A stretch of 64,000 bases of DNA from Zonotrichia leucophrys gambelii (GCF_028769735.1 NC_088172.1:74052631-74116630), one strand, 5' to 3'. Positions 1 to 13,670 are shown, counted from the stretch's first letter. The notes: generated by a model from the letters alone, not told the origin. Made by a program: numbers and translations.

Positions 1-960
1 ATGAGTCCTAACTGCTCAGCTCAAGGTCAAGTAGTTTTTAGGTGACATGTAATAAGGAGACATAGGGAAGCTTTAGAAAAAGCTTTAGAAGCTTTTGCAC
101 ATGATTTTGAAGGGAAATTAATTTTAATTCTTTAAATTGTAAGCTAATTTTTGCAGCTGTTGGCAATCCATCTTTAGGTGGATACATTTCTAGTTGGGAA
201 AGTCCTGATTCCTAATCTGTGAGGGGAACATTAAGTGCTGAGTGCCACTGAGAGGTTTACATCTCTCCCTATCATTGTCCTCATAAGCTGCTACATGGAA
301 TCTTCTGATGAAACCTGACTAATAACATGGATATAAAAAAACTCTTTTAGTCATCCGTACTGGTAAAGCATACCTGATGGCATTAAAAAAGGTGATCTTA
401 TTGTTAGCAGTCTGAAAACTAGGCTAGAATATGAAAGAGGAGATAATATTTTTCCCTGCCTCTCAGTAGATGAAATAAGCTGACTTTCTATTTTGGCCTC
501 TTCTGGCTCCCATGTCTTTGTGGACACCACCAATCAGGCAGACCAAATCTCCTTGCTTCTCCCTGTGTTGGCTTCCAGTCACTGTAGAACAGCCTGTGTG
601 TATCTCACAGTCAGAACTGGGCATCACATGTAGAGTTTGAGGGTTAGTGGTGGAATGGCTGCTGCACAAAAGGGAAAACCACCTGGGTTCATGAAAGCTG
701 TCACTCTTCAGAACTTGATCCTACAAAAACCAGGAAAAAATATGTTCATTGCTAAAATGGTAGCACAGCTATATCAGCAAAAGTAGCAGAACTCAAATAC
801 GAGAGGGTGCCATTTTTTCCTAGCAGTTTCAAGGTAAAGCTGTCCTAAAAGATGGTGTGGAGAGCAGCCAAACAGTGCTGAACTGAGGGGCTCATTCTGA
901 ACTTCAGAGGAGACACTTAGTCTGAGAGGAGGTTCATCTCAGATTGGCTGGACCTGAGAA

Positions 961-1100
961 CAAAGTGACTTGTAACGGAATGGCATGGCATGGCATAGAA
1001 TAGAATGGAATGGAACGGAATAGAATAGAATAGAATAGAATAGAATAGAATAGAATAGAATAGAATAGAATAGAATAGAATAGAATAGAATAGAATAGAA
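961..1100. repeat. (TAGAA)n microsatellite with variant left edge
   Basis: A long pure TAGAA pentamer array (about 1020-1100) is preceded by imperfect units (GGCAT, AGAAT, GGAAT; 979-1019). It abuts a CR1 3'-end fragment on its right. CR1 elements end in (ATTCTRTG)n, whose complement CAYAGAAT resembles the variant units, so the array probably grew from a CR1 tail. Confidence 0.95.
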
Positions 1101-1162
1101 TATTTCAGTCACAAAGGATCTACTACAATCATCCAGTCCAACTCCCTGGTCAATTCAGGGCA
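1101..1162 (-). mobile_element. CR1 LINE 3'-end fragment, minus orientation
   Basis: The stretch with CATCCAGTCCAACTCCCTGGTCAATTCAGGG features is a decayed version of the conserved avian CR1 3' region in reverse orientation. It is about 60 bases long and 5'-truncated, as is usual for CR1 copies. Confidence 0.7.
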
Positions 1163-1165
1163 AGA

Positions 1166-4100
1166 GTATGAATTTCATGTATTTTTAATATATTTTTTTT
1201 GTCACACACTTATGTAGCTGTTAGATTTTAGCACATTTTCTTCATCATGACACAACGATTCTGCCTTTATGATTACTGTCTGATTGAAAAAGGAGATAAT
1301 AATAAAAATGAAAGTACACATTTCAAATAATTGAAAATATTGTAACTTTTTCTCTATTTTCACAAGAATGAGCTCTACAGTAAGCACATTTCCATGTGGC
1401 TGTTCACTGTTCCAGCATTATTCTGTGACCTTTTTTGAAAGTACACAATCTAGTGCTGATTCAGGACAACATTTCGTGCCATGTCAGCCCATCATTGGCA
1501 GGAGAAAGAAAAGAAAGGATCCAACCCAGATGTTTCTCAGAATGTTCTGATAAACTCAAGATTTTAATGGCATTTGCTACAATAGAAAAATAATTAAAAG
1601 AGGGGGAGAAAAAGGCGAGTGGGAATGCTGGGCAGTCATGCAGAGGTGATCACTAAATGTCCTTTATGTACCCAATTTGTTCTTGATACTTAAGGACACT
1701 GTGGTGCTTGTACATGAACTGGAGCCACTTGTCACTAGAAAGGCTGCCAGGATTAAATCAGTAAGAAATTGTTTATTCAGCCTGTTCAAACAAAAAATGA
1801 ATTGTTGTGATGAATGAGATTTTTTTTAATGAATTAGCACATGTCATGCCAGTAGTTTTTAAATGTAAAGCACTGAGGCGGGTTTTTTTTCTTTCATTCT
1901 GACATAACTGCCCTAAAATAACTGAAGCACCAGGGCTCCAACAGTGGCACATTACATTATGTATTGCAAAGGACATACTTGCCACTGTAGGTAGACAAAC
2001 ACTATTTAAAAAATTCCAACCAACCAATCAAACAAACAAAAAAGCAGAGGAAAAACCCCACCCTCTTCATGCATTGCATATATTCTGTAGTAGCTTTGAT
2101 AAAATTGTCTTCATTTTCTACAACAAAAACCATTCAGTGCTTCAGTTAAATGTACTTTCAGTGATGATGAATATTTCTAAGTCCCTCTAGAAGGATTATT
2201 GCCTTTGGGCAAAACTCTTCAGCCTCTTTTGAGAGCGGTCTTAATAATGGTGATAATTTGCATGTATTGAATTGAGCACTAAACTTCCCTACGGTTTTCA
2301 GAAGGGAGCTAACCTTCCCTTTGTGGAAATCTGTGTGCCTCATCTGGAGCTGAGCTTACCAAAGTGGGGCTATGACAGCCACACATCCACCTTGCCAAGG
2401 GTCAGAAGTACCACCAGTCCTTGCTGGTTGCTTCCATCACCTGTGAGGGGTAAGTTAAACTATGCTTTTTGAGTTAAAAAACTCAAAATCATGCATAGGT
2501 TCACCTTGTCTATGTGAGTACAATACTGCAGCTTCAGTTATTATTTTTATGACTCATAATTATTACATTGATACATTTCCCCTGTTAGAACTTCCATGTC
2601 ATTGGCATAAACTAGTTTATGTACTGCTCACAATCAGGAATGTAAAGGTTCGCCTTGGAAGAAATGTGTGGCATCAGCCAAGATGAGGTCATGCCCATTG
2701 AAGCTGTGACTTTGTACCCACTCTGGCTGGAAGGGGTATGGTGTCTAGGTAATCCCTTGGTTATATAGCAAATTAAACTTGCTCCATGCTCAAGGCAGAG
2801 AATCTGTCATGGAAAAGCTCCAAAAGCTTTCTCAACCCATTCCAAATTGGCCACTGTGGTAACATAATTAAGACAATAGGGGTGTTATATTTGGAAACAT
2901 TGCTAAAAATAGGTTACCTTACTTAAGGAGCTCCTCCTCCTCTGGTCACTTTTGGAGATACTTCTGGCTGAAAGAAGGGAGAATTCACTGATATACTTGG
3001 AATACAAGTAGGAAAAATCTAAATTATGGTTCAGAAGCCACACTGCTAAGTCTGTTCTTATTTTAAGGTCTTTCTCCACCTCTTGGTCTTAAGAATAAAC
3101 ATGAAAGAAATAAAATATATACACACATATATCTATAAAAGAAATAACAAATAGAGAGTTGTATACTGGTTGTCTCTCCTGCTGTGTTGGTTCCTTTCTG
3201 TTGAAACTATCATTTGATGAAGCAGAACATTTACAACCTGCTTTGATCAAATGCCATGACAAGCAGGAGTGCTTCCAGAGCACCCAGCTTCCTCATCTGG
3301 TTCCCTGAAGTAACATGCCCTTCCATAACTGGTGGTTGTTCCTGGCACGGCCTTCCTGCATATTACTGCTCAATAGTCTTGGTAATTAAGACAGCAAACT
3401 GAAGCTCCACATTTTAGCCTTATTCAGAAAATATCAGGAAATTTTGCATAATCTTCACACCTTGACAGATTTGTCCCTGATAGCATTTGGATTCCATTTC
3501 TTTGGTTAATCTTTTAAGACAGTAATAATTAATATTTACACAGCTTCCAAATGAGGACTTGGATTTACCTTGCAGTCTTCATGTGTTCACTGCATCTTGT
3601 GCCTATGGATAGAGCAGATGGCCCAGTATTGGTGATTTGACTTTACTGATGGTGGAATGGGTATGGAAAAGGTTTAGGAAATGTAACCAAGCTCGCGGTG
3701 CAAATCAGTTACAATGCTGGTACAGAACAATTCTCCAAACAGCAGCCTCAAAAGATGAACGGTACTCTTGTAAAGCTGCCCTCATGCCTTCTTAAAATGT
3801 TAAGGGCAAGAAAGTATTCCGACATAGGAATGAATAAATGGTAATGCTGACCCCTTGGTGTGCTGTTTTTTGATACCCTGAATCACTCAGAATAAGAGTG
3901 TGGTTGATGACTTGGTCTCAGTGGAGTTGTTCATGGAAAGAGTACTGACAGTAAGGAGGGAGGGCATCTGAAGGATGCTGTGTAAGCAATGTGATTTTGC
4001 CATGTAGATTATTCAGGTTTAGCAGTTCTTTTCTGTTCCCACATCATCCCCATCCCCACCTCTCTGAGTTTCTAACTGCTTGAAACTGAAGCTCATGGAT

Positions 4101-6150
4101 CTAGCAAGGTATTGAGGTTGCTCCCTAGCACCTAGGTGGCAACCATTTTCTTCCCTTGCCTGCACCTGATGCTGCTTTTTATTTATACCCAATTTATGTT
4201 CCTTATCCCACTTTTTAAACAGAGAAGTGTCTGTGCTCTTATCACAGAGCACAGTTGGCCCATTCCTACCAGAATTTCACAGCCTTTAGTGAAACCTTTC
4301 CAAGCCTTATTTCCCTTATGCACGATACTGTGCACGATGTTGGCCCTGCTGAAGTCAAAGCCAGTGTGGTGACACACCAGCAAAGGCCATGCACTGTGGC
4401 AGAGGAGACAAAGTGTACCTATGGAGTGGCCCTAAGTGAAGGAGGTTTTCCTGGTTATCCTTGAGCTCACAGTGATGGGGCAAGCCTGAAAAGCAGCAGC
4501 CAGGAGAAAGCTACAAGGTCCTGCACAAAATACTCTCCAGTTGTTCTATTTTCCATCATACAACAATTAACATTCTCACCTTGATAGTGTTACAGTGGTA
4601 ATGACTACTTAATGTCATTCTTGTTTTTAATCACACTTGCTCCCTTAAAGCTTTGGTAATGTATGTACACACACACATATCTGTCTCTTACCAGAGTTTC
4701 TGCTAAGAATTCCCATCAGCTAAAAAAAGTTTTAGCCACCACCAACTGTGCCAATGAAGCAAAATGTACAATGGGGTTTCTACAGAGTTTGGAGCACTCC
4801 TTCATAAGTGATGTGAAGAAGTAGCTGACAGGGGCAGGGTAGGTGTAATTAAAAAAAAGATCTTTTTGAGTGTCAAGGGAAGGTTGAAGAAGCATATAAG
4901 TCTAGAGAAAGATGAGTAACTACAGGAAATTTTAAGGACAAAAGGAAATAATCAAGCAAAGCTGAGGAGCAGATGGAATGGGGGAAAGAGGAAGAAGAGG
5001 GTTATAATACTGCACTGTAATTTAATTTTTCTTCCCAAAAAGAACACATCTTGTATTCTCTGTGAGCTGAACTTCTTGAGTGTCACCTTTAAATGTAACC
5101 CCTTCTCCCACCCCTTCCTTGTGTCAGAGAATCTGCCATTTAAACAGCCAAACTAAAATCTTTCTCCAAACAGTTCTGCTTCTGTTTGACCTAAAAAGTC
5201 TACATTACTCTAAGGGTAATCCCTGGAGGAATATTTAAAACAGCAGCAGCTTGGGGCAGTGGCCAAGGAAGATATGAGGAACCTCAGCATTCCCTATCAG
5301 CAAATTCCTTGTCTCTTCACTCTTCAAAACTCTTCAAAGTTTTCCATTGTGGCCTCTTCTGGATTTCATGCTATGAATAAGGGCTTTCATATGTATAACA
5401 AATATCAGTTTACCTTTGCATAAATCAATCTCATACAGACTGACTTATCTTCCACTTAGGTTTGTTTTACTTTGTTTGACCCTAGGATTTCAGGTCTTCC
5501 CACTCACCTTGGCTAGGATGGTTTAATGATGGCTGGTAAGATGATGGCAGGGCTGACAAGATATTGAGCAACAACTCTGCTTTCACAGCTTTGTCGAAGT
5601 GGAGTGACCAAGTAAAGTGAACTGACTTTTACCAGGGATGAGCCCCAGTTCAAGGTGACAGGGTTCAGCTCCTGTGAGAATTACCACATTTCTTCCCATC
5701 TGTCCAACCACAGACAGAATACCTAAAAGTACCTATAATAAATAATTCCTGAGTAGCAAAACTCCATGTAGACAGAGGCATCCCTGCTAACAGAAAAGTT
5801 TGGGGTGGAGCAGAGAGGATGCCCACTTCTCTGCTGCTCTTCTTCTTCATCAGTGTGTGCTGAAGCCAGTGAGATTCCTCCAGCTTTGAACCAGTATATC
5901 TAAGAACCAAATCTGGTTCTGCACTTGGCAGAAGCACAGATACAGAAACATGATGCTCAGCCAGATCTGCAAATAAAGATCTGCTAGATTAAAGGGCAGA
6001 TATACAGTAGATGTTTTGCTTTCCTGGTAGCCTGGAGAGAACCACCCAGACTTCTAACTTGTGTACGTATACTTTCAAAAGGGCAAAAATGTTGCTTTCA
6101 TAAATTAATTTCACACACTTTGCAGAGATAAAAATAATCACTGTGACATT
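1166..6150. other. Intergenic stretch, no gene seen
   Basis: AT-rich single-copy-looking sequence. Open frames are all below 100 codons and resemble nothing known. A short (AC)n lies near 4668-4680. No promoter-like CpG cluster was seen. Confidence 0.6.
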
Positions 6151-6181
6151 TTGTTTGTCTTCCTTTTTTCCTGTATGCAAG

Positions 6182-6374
6182 CAGCCAACTCTCAATTACT
6201 TACAGCTCTAAATTCGTTCCGCTCAATTGTGAAAAGCCCCCGCAATATTCAACAGGAGGAGAAGAATTCTGATCTGTGGAAAGTCATCATGTTTGCAGAG
6301 AAAGCAAATTTCCTCCTCTCCCGATATGCTGTATATATCAGCCAAAACAAGACTCTTATACCCAGTGCCAACTG
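6182..6374 (+). CDS. Candidate orphan protein-coding exon, unidentified
   Basis: A long pyrimidine tract leads to ATGCAAG/CAG, giving possible acceptors at 6181 or 6184, and CTG|GTATGG gives a donor after 6374. Between them the plus-strand frame is open for about 64 codons and reads like protein, including NSDLWKVIMFAEKANFLLSR, later ISQNKTLIPSAN with an N-glycosylation-type NKT, and an earlier QLLTALNSFRSIVKS helix-like stretch. Leu spacing, Trp and Ala-Glu-Lys helices loosely recall the helical part of adhesion-GPCR GAIN regions, but I cannot name a family. No partner exons were recognised nearby, so it may be a relic, a lineage-specific gene exon or chance. Codon choice and several CpG dinucleotides set it apart from the AT-rich flanks. 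Confidence 0.3.
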
Positions 6375-7659
6375 GTATGGATTCCAACCACTTTCTGTAT
6401 TATATATTAATGTTATAAAAATATGCACCCCGATTTTTTATAACAAGAGAGTTTGTTGTGGCAATATCTGACACCGCTTCTGAACTGACGTAGATGTGAC
6501 AGCCTAATAAAAACTTGCCTGCCAGCATGATAGCATTGGTTGTGGATACTGAATTGCCTTGACAATTCATGGGGTTCTGTACTGGCTTTTCTTTGGTAAC
6601 AGCCATATCAGACTTGCTGAGCTTTTCTCTAGCTACTTACTACACTCTAAGCTCAGCCAGGTCTAAAGAAGATTAAAGTTTGATTATGTTTCTTCTTATA
6701 TATTACACATAACACAAACTGTGCAGACACTAGTTTGTTAATTTTATTTTTGCTGATGCCTGGGGTGTGACTGCTCTGGATACTTCAACTGGTTCAGAGA
6801 AGACCCTTTCTTTTCTCCATGAAATCTCACCGACATTTTCCTCCATGAGGGCAGATGTCTCATGGGAGACATCTTTTGTGGTTTCAGCATGTGATGAGGG
6901 AAAGCATTACATAAACTCAGCAAGGGCTCTGGAGATCCTGTGTGTGCATCTGTGGAATATATATAGACTGCAATGAAAATCTGGGATCAGCACACAGGTT
7001 TTTGTCAGGTTTGCTGAATAGAGAGCCAGGGTACAGCAGTGGATGTGATCACCTGCAGAATCTGGGAGGAAAGCTCCTGTTCTGTGAAAGCAGGCAGGGA
7101 CAACAGGAGAGCACAGTGTTCTCTAACACCAAGTGCCTCTTTGATACCATCCTTGCCTCCTGGTGTCTAAGTATGTAAGAATGTAGCAGAAACTTTGGCT
7201 GATAATATAGCTGAAGATATAAAATCACATGATAATGTACTTTTGCATGCTAATTCAGTGGGTCCTGCCTTATGGTGATGCAAATCAAGACTGCTGCCTA
7301 GACAGTGGATCTAAGTTTTTGTCCTGCACCGCAAGAAATTGATACACCACAGGCATGACCAGAAGAATGAGACACTTGCATGATGAGTGCAGCCTTGTCC
7401 TTCCAGTCTCACAAATTGTATCTCCAAGACTGGCACACATAGTGGGTGGCTATGACAGATGTAGATTAGATGGTCTATTTACACTATTACCAAAGAATAT
7501 GACAAAGCTGAACCCTACTGTCTCTGCTCGTAACAAGAGCTGGTAGGAATAGCTCAGCTGGACAGGGAAAGTTTGCAGGGTCTCAGACTGCAGGGGCAAA
7601 TTTTTCTTTGGGTCCACTGGAAGGGTCACAAATGCCTTTTAAATTTCCCGGTGAGCAGT

Positions 7660-7765
7660 AACAGGAAGCCCTGAGGGCAGCAAGGCATCCCCGGGCTGGG
7701 GCGATGCGGGCGGCCAGCTGCTGGCAGGGATTAGGAGGATCTGCCCCTGCCAGGTGCGGGTGTCG
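7660..7765. other. Small GC/CpG-rich patch
   Basis: About 100 bases with at least six CpGs in an otherwise CpG-poor region. It contains an E-box CAGCTG (7715-7720) and a GGATTA bicoid-type site (7728-7733), and ends near CCAG|GTGCGG, which could act as a donor. It is too short to call a promoter. Confidence 0.4.
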
Positions 7766-7997
7766 TGCTCCTTAACCAAACATTTTTATGTGCTGATCGC
7801 CTCCCACGTAGGAGACAGCTGTTCCTTCTCCTTCTTATCCAAGTGCTTGCTTCCCTTTAACCTCTGGTTTCTTAAGCTGCCAGCTTCTGGGTCGTGGTCC
7901 TGTGAAGTAGATAGCTGTCTCCTTGATCGGTCAATCTCGTTGACTTCAAAGGGTAACCCTGCAAAAACTGATGTAAAACACATTTTTTGTTTGCAAG

Positions 7998-8091
7998 TTT
8001 CTTCTTCTAGTTTTGCCCTTTCACTTTTCTCTTCCTTTCTGTTTCCTTCTTCCTTTTACCCCCCTCTCTCCTTTCGTCCTCTGTCTCCCTC
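7998..8091 (+). repeat. Polypyrimidine-rich tract
   Basis: About 95 bases that are largely C and T with few purines, ending before CAAAACAGGGG. This is low-complexity DNA, a possible source of triplex structure or strong acceptor signals. Confidence 0.7.
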
Positions 8092-8177
8092 AAAACAGGG
8101 GTGATTTCCAGCTCTTTTCTCTGAGAGCAGAGAAGGCTTACCCCTAGACTGCTGTTAAATTTGAGATCACCTCAGTG

Positions 8178-8227
8178 CCTCTTTTTTTTTAACCTCTGCT
8201 CCTTTTTTTTTAACCTCTGCTTTCCAG
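8178..8227 (+). repeat. Short tandem duplication ending in an acceptor-like site
   Basis: A roughly 21-base unit of CT, nine T's and AACCTCTGCT is present twice in tandem, and the second copy runs into TTCCAG (AG at 8226-8227). The result is an unusually strong-looking 3' splice site with branch-like TTAAC sequence, but no exon was recognised after it. Confidence 0.6.
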
Positions 8228-8229
8228 AA

Positions 8230-11200
8230 AATCTACCATTTAATGCTGGTTGCAAAATCATCACATCTACAGGAAACGAGTGGTACCATTTTCTAATACT
8301 GACAGTGTGGAACTCATTTCCCCTTTAGCAGCATTCTTTCAGTATGGCAGTTAGTATTGTTAATAGTAACTGTGAAACACACATTGCAGAAATATTTGAC
8401 CCTGAATCAGGACCCCACTTTTAAGCTTGAATTGCTTAAAAACGCATCAACACTTGAAAACATAAGTTAGAAGCAACTCTGCAGCAGGATGGCTTCAAAA
8501 ATGCTTCAAGGAGATGATTCTAATAATTTACAGATTGACTGAACAACATCTGCTTTTAAAGAAGCTTTGCAGATGAAACAACAAAGAATAGAGAAACCCA
8601 CTGGAAGGCAGTGAAGCCTGATGTGTAGTGCTTCAGCACTGAGGTTTTGTGGCTGAAGAGCTGAATCAAACATAATTCAGCAATACCAGTGCCAGAAATC
8701 TCAATAAATTGTGTTTCATCCAAAATCCTGGCGTGCTGGTTACCAGAAAGTGAAGAAAACAATATCCCAGTGAGACAAAACAAGCATCATCAGTTTTTAT
8801 CATGGTCTACATTGCCATTTATAACAGCAAGAGCATTTTCTCGTTGGAGAAGGTTCTTCTTCAGGGGCCAGGGAAGAGAGGCTGTGTAAACCCTACCCAG
8901 GCTCATCAACTGAGATGAAGAACAGAGCTGTGCCTGGTATCTGAAAAGAGTTTGCATTTTTTTGGCTACAAGTGAAAAGGACCACCTAGAATGAAAGTGG
9001 AGGCTGATCACATAGGCTTAAGAAGACAAAGATGATCCAAAGCTCAGACAAAGATGATTTTTCCCAAAGTGATTACAGCTACTGTAGAGACATAGTTAAA
9101 CCTCTAAAGAGTCTGGACATGCAGTTCCTCTGGGTACATGGATAGATCCAATACTAAAATTTCATATTTGGCTGGGAGTCCAGTCTAGTCTGGAGAAGGT
9201 ACTGTATGCTTCTTGAGTGTGCAAAGCCCAGTAAATCCCAAAGACAGAACCTGCAGAGACATTTGTCCTCTCTCAGCCACAAATGCATCAGAAAACCTGC
9301 AGTAGCCAAGAAAAAGCAGACAGTGTAGTGAGATGACTCTCACCCAGCCCTATATATCATTGCTTATTTTATCTTCCAAGGCAAATGTACAGGTATTGGG
9401 ACCTAGTCCAGGAAAGCACTTAGGGCTGTATTCTGATAGCATGCAGAAGAACAGTACTTTGCTCAGCAAACAGCACCAGTGAAGACTTTGAGGCAAATGA
9501 TGGCATTAAATTTGCGCAGTGTGAAGGCACCAGTGCTAACTCCGGTGCTGCAACTCCCTGCTGCAGGTCATTCACTTGGGCAGGTGCTCTGCTAATAGAC
9601 CTGGCCAGGAAAGAGGAGGCAGACCTGCCTCTGATTCCTCCTTGAAGAAAACAGTCTGCAAGGGACCTCCAGAATTTGGGAATTTTCTGCAATGCATGTT
9701 TGCCCTGGGGGTCAAGACTGAGCTTTGGGGCACAGGCTGTTAATTCCCAACTATTTAATTTCATGAACTCTTCACAGAGGAATCCAGATGTACCTCTGGA
9801 TGAAAGTTCAAATAATTTGCATTGATTTTGGACCAAGGGAAGTGAGTCACCTTCCTCTTTCCAGGCTCCCAAGAGGATCCCCAGTATGCAGCTGAAACAC
9901 CTAGATGGGTCCTCATTACCTGAGCAGCAGCTAATGTTGAAAATGTCCTGATTCAGAGCCCAAGGAGAGACTTCCATTGACCTGACTCAGGTTTAGATCA
10001 GAGGCTGCAAAAGCATGGTCCAGATTTGAATTTAAGATCTCCATAAGATACTGCAGAAAAAACCCCAAACCTTGGACAATTTCCTGATATAGCAAAGAAG
10101 TTATACTGCTATGTGAAAGAGTGCACATCATTTCAGTGAGGAGAAATCAGGTTAAAAGATAATTTAGAAAGTTGGATTAGCTCCATCAACATAGGAATTG
10201 ATAGAAGGCAAGGCATGGAATTGCAGCAAAGCTAGTGCTACTCTGTTCATAAATGATCAGTCAGTGACTGTTACAGTGCCTGCAGCAGCTCCTGGCTCTG
10301 GGCACTTCATGGGAGATAAATGAACTCAGTGCTCCATTTTATTCTGGGGGTTTGGTTTAGTGTAGGAAAGATCTGGGGAAGAGATAGAAGTAGTAAGATG
10401 ACAATGAAGGTGCAGGGCTATTCCAATGCTTTAAAAAAAGCTATGAGTGTGCTTTTTCATCAATTGGGAAGCCTGTCTCCCTGGCTGTTGAGGCAAACAG
10501 GGTCAACCACTTGGCCAGGGCACAACATGGCTCCTTGGGGCTGCCATGCCCAGATTTCTGCTTTGCAGTGGTGCAGCAAAGACAAGAGCATGAGTGGGTA
10601 TTGGTGTCCTGTCCAAGTGAGTTGGGATACCCAGCCAGACCCAGAAATCTGGAAGTTTCCCCAGGTTGTCTCCACAGGGAGACAAAACTCTTGCTCCAGG
10701 TTACACAAGGGGTCTGTAGTAAAGCAGACTTCTTGACCCTAAACCAGTACCCAGACAACCAGCTTTACCTGGTACTGGGAGAGCATGCCAGGCACAGAGG
10801 GCAGCATCTGGATTGGCTGAAGGAAGCAACAGTCAAGGGTAATGCTGAGCAGACAAAAGGCCATTTACTAACTCAATTTCCAACCTGTAAATGCTGTCGC
10901 AACAGCATGTGCTTTAATCATATTAGAAAAATTGCACTTCTGCTTCCAAAATCAATTTCATGGAGATGTTGCCTCCATAATATACAGGGCTAGATCCTCA
11001 ATAAGGTAATCAGCAGAGTTGTGTTGACTTTGGAGAAGATGTAATGATTCATATTTGCTGGGGAGCTGATCCTCAATCACAGAATGTTGAGACAAGAGAA
11101 AACGTTGAGCTGTGATGACTGAGCAGCATCTTGACCATGATTAACAGGCTTATTTTCTGGGGAGTTGGGTGAAATATGGTCTTTGTGCAGAGAGGTGGCA

Positions 11201-13670
11201 TCTGTCATAGACAGTAATTAAATCCCATGTGACCTTTATTTTGAAGGTTTAAATGGAATAAAAATGGTGCATAGAATTTAATTTTATGAGTAAGATTTGG
11301 TATCTTTAGAACACTATGGGCTCACAGCATAAATGTGTAAAGACTAAATAAAAATGAAACACCTATTGCAAGAGTAAAAGGTCTGGTCTTTCTGTATCAT
11401 AAAGGGACACCTACTGCACATACAGAGCAGAGGGATAAAAAAGACAGCCATCATTATCTTTTTTCCATTAACAAATTGCTGCATTTTACTGTAGGTCTTG
11501 CTTGGAGCAGGAAGCTCATCCCAAGGTGAATAGAAATTTTCTTCAGGGTGCATCTGCTGGTGTAGAGAGGGGGGAATAGCTGCTGCCCCCCTCCCAGTTG
11601 CCACCCCAGCTGGGATATCACAGCCTGGCTGTGGTTCTCCAGGGACAGCAGTGAGCCAGCATGTGCAGCAACTGTTTGAAGGGGGGATTAAAGCACATCG
11701 TAAAAGTTTGCAGCCAGAAGCCAGAAAGGAATGTTTTCATGAGACATCCATAGGTTATGAAGCACTGGGTGTGCAGGCAGCTATTAAATAAAAGGCAGAG
11801 AGCAAAGCACTCACAAAACACAGGAAACCAAGTTTATTTCTTCTTGATAAGCCCAGCGAGCAGTGAGGCAGCAGCCCAGGTGAAATCCTCATCTCCCTTC
11901 CCTCATGCCAAACATCCAGGTTGGTTCCTGCTGTAGGTCCACCATTCCTGGGTGACAGATAATGACAAAGCAGTGGTGGCTGACAGCTTTGAAGGGATGG
12001 CTGTGTGGCCAGCTGTGGGGGTTGCTCCTGCTCCCCATTGGGAGCTGGTTGCATGGCCATATCCAGGAAACCAGGGGAGCTATGGCTATTACTTGAACTT
12101 GGCTTGAAGGGAACAGGCTGATTTAAATTGCTAGGGTCAGCTCATCTGCTTGGCAACTTAGAAAATTTACTGCAGCTGTGCAATATATTTATATAATATA
12201 AAGGACCTACTCCTGATTTTATGAACATTTATAGGCTGGGTTTTGTAGCAGTCTGTAGCTTAGACCAATAGCTGTCTGTGCTTGAAATAAGGGGACAGGA
12301 AATTTGGGTCTTGATTTCAATATCATTGTTCCTTGTGGAATAGCTGGGGGGACAGCTGAGCAACACAGCTTTAACTTCCTCTGCTCCAAACTATTCCTTT
12401 TTTGTTTCATGAGGGTTTAGGTTGTAGTTATCACTTGATATAAAGTGTGTCTGACTAACTAGTGGTTTTGAACTGTACAGCACAAGGTAGGGGAGCACAT
12501 GACTAAACAGAGGACAAAGAATTGCTCAAAATGGCTGAGTACTGAAAACCTCTCCGGCCGTGACAGTACGTACTCATCTGAGGTTTTTCAAGCTGTTAAA
12601 TATTTTTCAATTCAGTATTTTTATTGGTTTGTCCTGGGTCTTGTCTTTTTTTTATTTTAAATCCTCTTTCCTGTAAATTCTCTTTACTAAAAATACCGAC
12701 CAACGGTCTCTTTGTGCAGTGAAATCAGGTTGGTGAAAACTGGTTTTGTGCAAGCAGCATGATAAAAGGTGCATTCAGAAATATATCCAACAAGTAAGCT
12801 CTGCAGGGTGTAAGTCTTCTGAAAAGGGAAGCTGAATCCTCCAAACCCTTCCACTGCAGGCTTGTGCTGCTATTGAAGACAGACGTGAATAAAGTTTTGC
12901 AGGATCAGGCCCCAGAGTTCAGAAAAATTTACTTCCTGACTGCTCTCTATAGCATTTTACAGCTAAAATAAAAGAAGGAATTAATTTCTGTTTTAAATTC
13001 TTGGCAAGCAACTTCATCTTGTTGCTTATCTTTTCATGGGAATCAAAGGATACTGCCTTGTTACAGCTACTAGCCGAGCAGAGGCTCGAGGGAGAGCAAG
13101 GTATTTGCTTTCTTAGATGAAAATCAGACTCTAACCGGTGGTATTTCAATAATGTTTAACAAAACTGCATTGCTAAAGAATAGGCAATATTGTGGCTTCT
13201 CCATTTTTTTCATTCTTGCCCTAAGTATGGTTCATTTTTCAGCCAAAGAATTAACTGTTTCTATGGTGCTCACCCAGTGCCCTGCTCTTCCCAGTGGCTT
13301 CTGTCAAACTCATTGTGAAGCATTGCACTTGTGGAAAATATAGCCCACCAATTTCGTGGTAAACAAGCCTTGGCTTTAAGACAAAGCTTGTTTTAATCTC
13401 CATGATCAGGCTACAGATCTGACCATGTTTTTTAACAAACCTCTTATGAAGAAATCCTATTCATGATTATTATCTATATGAGAATAAAAATGTCTAATTA
13501 CCTTATATTAAATCTGTATTTATCAATTGTGGTTTTCTCTGGGAAATGATAATTTGCAGAAATGCTCCACATTCCAGGCTGTAACAGTTGGAGGTGGATG
13601 TCCTTAAGGATGGAAAAAAAGTTCTTTTTTAAATGGCACATTTACTAATTATAAAATGCTCTTATCTCTC
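8230..13670. other. Intergenic stretch, no gene seen
   Basis: Mixed-composition single-copy sequence. The longest open frame outside the CpG island is here (9420-9977, minus, 185 codons). Its translation has no recognisable domain, signal or family pattern, and I treat it as chance. Overlapping frames on both strands at 10.3-11.0 kb reflect locally stop-poor sequence. Confidence 0.5.

Noticed and set aside
9420..9977. 185-codon open frame on the minus strand
   Set aside because: The translation shows no family pattern, signal peptide or repeat, there are no splice or promoter features around it, and long frames occur by chance in moderately GC-rich stretches.
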